Source: Bretschneidera sinensis (lineage: Eukaryota > Streptophyta > Magnoliopsida > Brassicales > Akaniaceae). Taken from it: DNA of 64,000 nucleotides. Under the pieces are notes generated by a model. The model saw only the letters and a program-made list of their open reading frames with translations. It did not search any database and was not told where the DNA came from. Location of the stretch: NCBI GenBank assembly GCA_023935145.1, contig CM043702.1:105864088-105928087 (forward strand), read 5' to 3'. The position numbers and the translations under genes were made by a program. How positions within the stretch are numbered: the first letter of the stretch is position 1; each line of letters begins with the position of its first letter. Positions 56,680 to 64,000 of the stretch are shown piece by piece.

Positions 56680-57507
56680 CATGTGCACCATGTCTTCTAT
56701 CTCCATATAATGCTGCAACTCAACAACATTGGCTATGTCCTTATTCAAACCACTTAAAAATCTGGCCATTGTGGCCTCTCGATCCTCCTCTACATTAGCC
56801 CAAATCATAGCCACCTCCATCTCCTATTGGTAATCCTCTACACTCTTAGACCCTTGTGTAAGGTTTTGTAATTTTTGGTAGAGGTCTCTACAGTAGTGGC
56901 TAGGTACAAATCTCCACCTCATGAGAGCTTTCAAATCGCCCCATGTTTCTACAGGTCTCTCATGATTCCTCCTCCTATTAGTCACTAATTGATCCCACCA
57001 AATAATTGCCTAATCAGTGAAATCAATTACCGTCAACTTCACATTCTTATCCATTAAATAATTGTGACAATAAAAAATCAGCTCTGTTTTCCTCTCCCAC
57101 TCTAAATAGACTTCAAGGTCATTCTTACCTTGGAAAGATGGTATTTTCATTTTGATGCTCCCAAGGTTCCTATCTACCCCATCTCGACCTCTTAGATTTC
57201 TCATAGGTCCTCTTCCACGCCTACCTCCTCTAGGTCTACCCATTCCACCCATTCCAACTTCAGATGCTATCTCTTCCTCATCATCATCATCTACTTCGTT
57301 CTCATACTCATTTTCAACGCTAGGCTCACATCTTCTCCTATCTCGCCCACCTTGCAAATTTCTATTCACTACCTCTTGCTGATCCATCCTATCCCTCACC
57401 TCCCCTATCACTAAATTCAACCATTCAAACTGTTGTTGTAAGGCCTGCAACACAAAGAATGAATTATTCGCCTCCTCCTTAGGTGTTGAGTCACTCTTAT
57501 GAGACAT
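56680..57507 (-). pseudogene. gag: Gag of element D, first part
   Basis: ATG 57507 (MSHKSDSTPKEE) opens 166 codons: QQQFEWLNLV, an acidic run DDDDEEEIAS, GMGGMGRPRGGRRGRG, then the capsid SIKMKIPSFQGKNDLEVYLE. A TAG at 57010 follows DFTD; the capsid continues with AIIWWDQL and [17 protein letters not shown] to the C insertion point. Another stop near 56826. It lacks the zinc knuckle, which is at 22351-22681. Confidence 0.82.
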
Positions 57508-58315
57508 TTTTAATGCACTCCAAAACAAGAATGTTAGTGATAAAACCTCACACACTCTCTTACGTTTTTACGCTCAAATATTGTCACTCCACTCGTGTTT
57601 CACTCTTCTGGCCTTTTCCAATACTATTCTCACCCACTCTTGCCTTTTACCTCACCTGTTTTCCCTTTCAAGTTCTTTAAGAACTAGTTGAACTAAATCA
57701 AGACACAACCTTGTATTATTCAAACCGGCAATAGATTCAAGATATAAGAAAATAAAAAAAAGTGACATATATCTCAAGGAATTTGTACACGGAAAAGAGC
57801 AATTAGGAAACAAGATACTAAAGATGATATATTCAACCTCTTTGAAGATAAATATCAACCAATACCAAATCACTTCAATTTTCGGATTGCAAAGTATACC
57901 AAATAGCCAGTTCCAAAATTTCTTTCTTTCTTTCTTTCCTTTTTATAACTATGTAGCAACCTTTGAATAGGCTGCCTTCTTTTTTTCCTTTTTATTAATA
58001 CAGATTCGGTTACAAACAACAACAATAATTGCAATTTTTGAAAAAGATTGATCTGATTTCAACATCAAGAAACGCAAATAGAAAGAATCAAAGCAAATAT
58101 TACTTATCTGAAAATTAAAGTAAAAATTCGTGTAATCTATTAAAGGATTCGCATATCTGAATTCTTGAATCAAGTACACGTAATCAATTGTGAAAATCAT
58201 AGATCTGAATTCAAACACATGAAATTAACAAGAATGAAGAAAGAATCGCAGTTGAGAATATAAAACCCAAATGCAAGAATTAAAAAGGATAAATTAGACC
58301 TTATTTAGAGCCTGA
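57508..58315 (-). other. Leader of element D
   Basis: AT-rich, matching the leader of C but without the solo LTR. Non-coding. Confidence 0.75.
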
Positions 58316-58327
58316 GCTCTTATACCA
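58316..58327 (-). other. Primer binding site of element D
   Basis: The reverse complement reads TGGTATAAGAGC, one mismatch to the initiator Met tRNA type. Confidence 0.8.
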
Positions 58328-58329
58328 AC

Positions 58330-58820
58330 TGATGTGAACCCGTGGAATAGAAATCCCTTGAACCCACGATCAAATTAAAACTTATCCAAGAAAGCCAAGA
58401 ATCAAGTCAAGATAATCTAGACCCGTTGAAATCTTGTTTCAAGAACCTAGATTTGGTGAGAATGCCACAAAGGATTTGCCTTTGATAAGTTCTTAGTTCA
58501 ATCAAGAACAAGTAGAGAAAATTGAAAATTCTCTATGAAGAAAACTTTATTCACATTCAACTTACCCTCAAAATACGGCTACAAATATTTTTGTACCCTT
58601 CCATGAAACCCTAGGGCCGAATAAGGCCTACATCAATTAAAATACATGGGCTAAACATCTTCAAGCCCAAAACATCCTAAACTACACACCTATAGCTAAT
58701 AAAAGAGGTCCACTTAATGAATTAAATAGGCCCAAATGCCTACAACCATAGAAATATAAAATAGGCCCACATGCCTATACTTAATGAAATAAAAAGTCTA
58801 CATGAAACCACTAGGCTATG
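58330..58820 (-). repeat. 5' LTR of element D (partial)
   Basis: It matches 34130-34609 and the start of 56437-56460. It is cut in CTAGGCTATG by element H. The uninterrupted site is seen at 23160-23175, CTAGGTTATGCCACC. Confidence 0.8.
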
Positions 58821-59279
58821 TGACGCAGGAGGATCCAAGTCAGATGATGCAGAGTTAGCAGATCAGCGCAGAGCTGGCAGGTGGACTACCTAGAACGGGC
58901 CACGGGCTCAGATCAGGTTCGAAAGACCCTAGTCTGATTGGAAACAGGCCAACGAACAAAACCTGATTACATTGTAATCAGCATGGCAAAATTTTAGCCA
59001 AAAACCGACGTTTAAGCCTCCAAATTGGCAGTTTACACTTTTTAGGAAACTTTTTATTTTAATTATTTTAATTTCAGTCTTAATTTAATTTTTCTATTTT
59101 GTTTTGACCTTATAAATAGGGTCTTAGGGTTTCGTAAATATTATTATTGAATTTGCATAATTTTAAATAAACATCATAGCTGTTTCTCTGTATTATTTTT
59201 TAGGGTTTTTCTTGTGTTACTCCCTGTGAACGATCTGTTCGACTAGCCTGCAGAATAATCGCTATTCTGCCTGGTGTCA
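58821..59279 (+). repeat. 5' LTR of element H
   Basis: 459 bp, TGACGCAGG to GGTGTCA. TATAAATA at 59111-59118. Against the 400 visible bases of the 3' LTR I count about 30 differences and no net length change, roughly 92-93 percent identity. Confidence 0.9.
59111..59118 (+). promoter_or_regulatory. TATA box of element H
   Basis: TATAAATA, kept in the 3' LTR at 63891-63898. Confidence 0.65.
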
Positions 59280-59281
59280 GT

Positions 59282-59293
59282 TGGTATTAGAGC
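59282..59293 (+). other. Primer binding site of element H
   Basis: TGGTATTAGAGC, one mismatch to the initiator Met tRNA type, two bases after the LTR. Confidence 0.82.
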
Positions 59294-59329
59294 TTCAGTA
59301 TTTTCCTAGGGCAAGATTTCATCAGTTCC

Positions 59330-60358
59330 ATGGCTGGTGGTCATGGTCGTGGTCGTTGCAGGCAGGTTCCGAACGAGGAAGCCCCACGTCGTGATCGTAA
59401 CGTTCAGGATACGATGATTGAGGATTTACAAAGGTAAGTTACCGAGTTAACCCAGCGTCTAGTGGTGCAAAATTTCAGAGATCGTGAGATTGAAGATCAC
59501 GATTCCGATTCCAGTTCCAATTTCGAAAAACCACATCACAATCCTGCTCGATTCTGGGAGCACCGTGGTCGGGAAGAACGTTATGGAGACCTCGGATTCA
59601 GAGTGGATCTGCCCAAATTTTCTGGTATGTTACAGGCTGAGGGATTCGTTGATTGGTTGAATAAAGTGGAGCGTATTTTCGAGTACAAGGAAGTCCCAGA
59701 TCGTGTGAAGGTGAAACTGGTCGCCATCAAACTGAAGGGCAGAGCATCTGCGTGGTGGGAGCAGTTGAGGCATTCACGTGATCAGCAAGGCAAAGCCAAG
59801 ATTACAGATTGGGAGAAGATGAAGAAGAATATGAAGGGTCACTTCCTCCCTTTTGGTTACACTCAGACCTTGTTTCAGCGTCTTCATTCGTTGAGGCAGG
59901 GCACTAGATCGGTGGATGATTACACGGAGGAATTCTATCAGTTGATTGCCCGGAACGACTTATCTAAAATAGAGGAGCAGATGGTGGCACGATATTTAGG
60001 GGGATTACGGCAGCCCTTACAGGATATCCTCAGCCTTCACTCGCTGTGGATAGTTTCAGAGGCATATCAGCGTGCACTTGCGGTGGAGAAACAGCAGAAC
60101 AGGAGGCCATTGAATAGAGGCGATCAAAACAATCAGCCAGTTCACCCTCAAGAATCCCGTCCTGTCCAGTAACCACCTCAAGGTAACCCTAACCCGAATA
60201 TTAGATGTTTCAGATGTGGTGAACATGGGCATAAATCACCGAAGTGCAGGAAGCTTGCTAGTAATAAAGGTAAAAATCTCCTGATTGAGGATGATAAAGT
60301 AAACGAAACTGAGGAGATTGGGGAGCCTATATATGACGATGATGAGTATGGAGATGTA
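59330..60358 (+). pseudogene. gag: Gag of element H
   Basis: ATG 59330 (MAGGHGRGRCRQVP) starts a basic N-terminus and a Leu-rich helix. The capsid has RVDLPKFSGMLQAEGFVDWL, RASAWWEQLRHSRDQQGK, HFLPFGYTQTLFQRLHSL and RSVDDYTEEFYQL. The zinc knuckle CFRCGEHGHKSPKC is at 60206-60247. TAA at 59435 and 60170 interrupt it; between them 236 codons are open. Protease follows in the same frame. Confidence 0.88.
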
Positions 60359-63300
60359 TTGTATGGGGATGGCCATGAGACCTTGGTCGTTCGTAAGAGC
60401 CTACTGACCCTGAAGGGCGATTCAGGGGACGATTGGTTGAGGACTAATATTTTCCACACGACCTGTGCAGTTACCGATAAGGTCTGCAAGATGATCATAG
60501 ATAGTGGTAGTTGTGATAATGTGGTGTCTAAAGAGGCTGTCAAGAAATTACAGTTGAAAACAGATCGTCATCCTAAGCCGTACAAATTGTCTTGGCTGAA
60601 TAAAGGCAGTGAGGTAACGGTAGATAGGCGTTGCCTAGTTTCTTTTTCGATTGGTAAGAGATATTTGGATAATGCTTGGTGTGATGTTGTATGTATAGAT
60701 GCTTGTCATGTATTGTTAGGCAGGCCTTGGCAGTATGACCGTAATGTTATTCATGATGGGCGAAAAAACACATACTCCCTTAGCATCAAAGGGAAGAAGA
60801 TTGTATTGGCACATCGTCGGGAAGGAATCACTCCTACCCCGATTTCCAATAATACTAATCTGCTTTCAATGTCCAGGTTTTTAGTAGAGGTTGAGCATGT
60901 GGACGTGATTTATGCTCTGTTGCCTTGTGGGAATAGTGCAGCAGATCTGAATCCAGAATTACCAGCCGAAGTGCAGCAGCTGATGGCAGAGTTTTCTGAC
61001 CTTATGCCAGAGGATCTTCCTCCTGGGTTACCACCTATGAGGGACATTCAGCATCAGATTGACCTTGTTCCAGGGTCCAGTTTGCCTAATCAACCGGTGT
61101 ATCGCCACAGCCCCAAGGAATCTGAAGAGTTACAGCAACAGGTGGTAGAGTTATTGGAGAGAGGCTACGTCCGTGAGAGTATGAGCCCATATGCGGTTCC
61201 TGCCCTACTAGTGCCGAAGAAGGATGGTTCTTGGCGTATGTGTGTTGATAGCAGAGCCATCAACAGGATCACAGTGAAATACCGGTTCCCAATTCCCCGC
61301 CTGGATGATATGTTAGACCAGCTATCCAGTTCTAGGGTATTCTCCAAAATTGACCTTAGGAGTGGATACCACCAGATCAGAATAAGGCCTGGAGATGAGT
61401 GGAAGACAGCGTTTAAGATGCAGCATGGGCTATATGAGTGGATGGTCATGCCTTTTGGGCTGTCCAATGCACCCAGCACATTTATGAGGTTCATGCATCA
61501 GGTTTTACGGCCTTTCATGGGAAAGTTTGTTGTAGTTTACTTCGATGACATCCTCATTTATAGTCCGACATGGGAGTCATATTTTGAGCACCTCCGTGCT
61601 GTTTTTAATTTGTTGAGGACAGAGCGCTTGTACGTCAATCAGAAGAAGTGTTCTTTCTTCACCACTTCTGTTACTTTTCTGGGTTTTGTTGTATCTACTG
61701 ATGGTGTTCAAGCAGATCAGTCGAAGGTAGATGCGGTCTTAGAATGGCCCACACCGAGGACCTTGCACGATGTAAGAAGTTTTCATGGATTGGCTTCTTT
61801 CTACCACCGGTTCATTAGAAATTTCAGCACTTTAATTGTTCCTATCACAGAGTGCCTTAAGGGGCATGATTTTCAGTGGTCCGAGGAGGCAGAAACCAGC
61901 TTTCAACTGGTCAAACAGAAGATGACAGAGGCACCAGTTTTAGCACTTCCTGATTTCGAAAAGGTGTTTGAGGTAAATTGTGATGCATCTGGAGTGGGTA
62001 TTGGTGGTGTTCTAAGTCAAGAAGGGCGACCAGTAGCTTTTTTCAGTGAGAAGTTATCAGGATAAAAAAAGAATTACTCCACCTATGATATTGAATTCTA
62101 TGTCATAGTTCAGTCCCTGAAACATTGGCGTCACTACCTAGTGTAGAGGGAATTTATTCTTATCACTGATCATGAGGCCCTGAAGTACATCAATGGCCAA
62201 CACAAGCTGAGTAGGCGGCATGCCAAGTGGGTGGCGTACTTGCAGGAATTCACATTTGCGCTGAGGCACCAAGCAGGAAGTCTGAATCGTGTCGCAGATG
62301 CACTGAGCCGTCGTACATCACTTCTCACCACCATGAGCACCAGAATTGTGGGATTTGAGGTCTTCTCAGATATGTATGCTGCAGATCCTTCCTTCGGGAG
62401 GATAATTCAGGAGGTAACTACTGGTCAACGACATGATTTTATTTTGCATAATGGTTATCTATTTCATGGATTGCAGTTGTGCGTTCCAGATTATTCACTA
62501 AGGTAGCAGATTATTAGTGAACTTCATAATGAAGGTCACTTTGGGCGAGACAAGACATTGGCCCTAATTTTCTCTAACTATTATTGGCCCAAATTGACCA
62601 GTGACGTGGCTCATCATGTGAAGCGTTGTTATGTGTGCCAGCGGTCCAAGGGAGTTCTCACTAAAATGGGTCTGTATACACCCTTACCTGTACCTGAAGC
62701 CCCTTGGTTTGATGTTAGTATGGACTTTGTGTTGGGCTTACTCTGTACCCAACGAGGCTTGGATTCTATTTTGGTTGTGGTTGACAGATTTTCCAAGATG
62801 GCTCATTTCATACCTTGTAAGAAGACAATGGATGCTACCAGGATTGCTCATCTTTACTTCAAAGAGATTGTGCGTTTGCATGGTGTTCCCTGATCCATCA
62901 CTTCAGATCGTGACACCAAGTTCATGAGTCAGTTCTAGAAGAGTTTATGGGAGAAGCTAGGGACGAAGTTAAATTTTAGCAGCGCCTATCATCCTCAAAC
63001 AGATGGTCAGACCGAGGTGGTGAACCGTAGTTTGGGAAACTTTTTGAGGAGCTTAGCAGGAACTAAACCGAAGCAGTGGGATCTCGCATTACCTCAAGCA
63101 GAATTTGCCTATAACAGGTCGAAAAACAGAACCACAGGAATGAGCCCATTTGAGATTGTGTATGGTCAGAATCTATCCGGAGTGCTTGATTTAGCCCCTA
63201 TTCCACAAGTGGGTCGTTTGAATCCCAAGGCAGATGAGATGGCAGAACATCTTCGGGATATCCATGAACAGGTGAAGCTAGCCATTCACGACAGTAATGC

Positions 63301-63673
63301 CAAGTACAAGGCTTAAAGCGACAGTCACCGTCGTCAGATACTTTTTAATGTTGGTGATTTTGTTTGGGCAGTATTAACTCGTGATTGTTTTCCCATGGGA
63401 GAGTATAATAAGCTTAAAGAGCGAAAAATTGGACCCTGTGAGATCTTGCAGAAGATCAATGATAACACCTACAAACTACACCTACCCAGTCATCTAAAGA
63501 CTTCTGATGTATTTAATGTGAAACATTTGAGTCATTATTTTGAGGATTCCGATGAAGCTATTGTGAACTCGAGGACAAGTTCTTTCCAACCCGAGGCGAC
63601 TGACGCAGGAGGATCCAAGTTAGATGATGCAGAGTTGGCAGATCAGCACAGAACTGGTAAGTGGACTACCTAG
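60359..63673 (+). pseudogene. pol: Pol of element H: protease, RT, RNase H, integrase
   Basis: 60359-62065 is open for 568 codons. Protease: MIIDSGSCDNVVS (about 60493-60530). [33 protein letters not shown] and catalytic YFDD at 61538-61549. RNase H: FEVNCDASGVGIGGVL, YDIEFYVIV and ITDHEALKYI. Integrase: HNEGHFGRDKT and CYVCQ zinc ligands, then MDFVLGLLCTQ, TSDRDTKFM and [16 protein letters not shown]. Stops: TAA 62063, TAG 62144, TAG 62504, TGA 62891, TAG 62936, TAA 63314. The natural end at 63671 lies 73 bases inside the 3' LTR; no clear polypurine tract is seen before 63601. Confidence 0.9.
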
Positions 63674-64000
63674 AACGGGCTACGGGCTCAGATCAGGCCC
63701 GAAAGACCCTAGTCTGATTGGAAACGGGCCAACGAACAAAACCTAATTACTTTGTAATAAGGCTAGCAAAAGTTTAGCCAAAAAACGACGTTTATGCCTC
63801 CAAATTGACAGTTTACACTTTTTAGGAAACTTTTTGTTTTAGTTATTTTAATTTCAGCCTTAATTTAATTTTTCTATTTTGTTTCGACCTTATAAATAGG
63901 GTCTTAAGGTTTCGTAAACATTATTATTGAATTTGCATAATTTTAAATAAACATCAGAGCTGTTTCTCTGCACTGTTTTTTAGGGTTTTTCTTGTGTTAC
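63601..64000 (+). repeat. 3' LTR of element H (cut by the window end)
   Basis: 400 bases aligning without gaps to 58821-59220; about 59 bases should follow outside. The first 73 bases also encode the end of pol. Confidence 0.9.

Larger units (their letters stand above)
56680..58820 (-). mobile_element. Right part of Ty3/gypsy element D
   Basis: Holds part of the 5' LTR, primer site, leader and the first two thirds of gag. The left part is 22351-22681. D is a close relative of C, which is inserted in its gag. Its 5' LTR is cut by element H at 58821 and should resume beyond the window. Its pol is not in the window. Confidence 0.82.
58821..64000 (+). mobile_element. Ty3/gypsy element H (probably CRM-like), cut by the window end
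   Basis: 5' LTR 58821-59279, primer site, one gag-pol frame (59330-63673), and 400 bases of the 3' LTR from 63601. The frame is intact in length; eight stops break it and no frameshift is seen. There is no chromodomain of the usual type at the pol end. The Gag style and a pol frame that runs into the 3' LTR recall the CRM group; this clade call is tentative. Confidence 0.88.

Noticed and set aside
58821..64000. Integrated plant pararetrovirus (caulimovirus-like)
   Set aside because: LTRs, a tRNA primer site directly after the 5' LTR, and an integrase after RNase H show a Ty3/gypsy retrotransposon. No movement protein is seen.

Overview
This window is repetitive plant DNA made almost entirely of LTR retrotransposons inserted into one another. 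I see no host protein-coding gene, tRNA, rRNA or CRISPR array. The plant assignment rests on the element families: a Ty1/copia element of Tork/Tnt1 type, an Athila-type Ty3/gypsy element, a Tat-clade element with a second RNase H, and several gypsy families with initiator-Met tRNA primer sites. The DNA is AT-rich, and the coding regions are full of nonsense codons and deletions, as expected of old heterochromatin. An angiosperm, probably a eudicot, is my inference; the species cannot be told.

Layout, left to right. (1) 1-1196: the 5' end of a minus-strand gypsy element (A) that leaves the window to the left. (2) 1197-13197: a plus-strand gypsy element (gypsy-1), split by a copia element (4218-10723, target duplication CACTT). 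(3) 13198-22350: an Athila-type element on the minus strand, truncated at both ends; gypsy-1 sits in its 3' LTR. (4) 22351-58820: a minus-strand gypsy element D, split by its relative C (22682-56679). C's 3' LTR holds G (23399-28750), an element with a gag gene and no pol. C's 5' UTR holds a solo LTR (33164-34012, target duplication AAGAA). C's 5' LTR holds a solo LTR F, inside which lies gypsy element B (34613-54184), inside whose 5' LTR lies the 13.8-kb Tat-clade element E (40265-54073). (5) 58821-64000: a plus-strand gypsy element H inserted in D's 5' LTR; its 3' LTR is cut by the window edge.

The genes are retrotransposon genes: gag (particle), protease, reverse transcriptase, RNase H and integrase, usually one polyprotein frame per element. 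All pol genes are broken. Gypsy-1 has lost RNase H and integrase, B has lost most of gag and the RT catalytic box, C has lost integrase, and Athila has lost a block of RT. The longest open gene is the 511-codon gag of G.

The most unusual part is the 7 kb between the integrase and the 3' LTR of E (40991-47932). It carries, on the strand opposite to gag-pol, a three-exon gene with two in-frame GT-AG introns. It also carries two diverged non-coding modules, each followed by a tandem array. The larger array has about 23 units of about 88 bp, each able to form an 11-bp hairpin, and looks like a higher-order version of a shorter unit seen in the smaller array.
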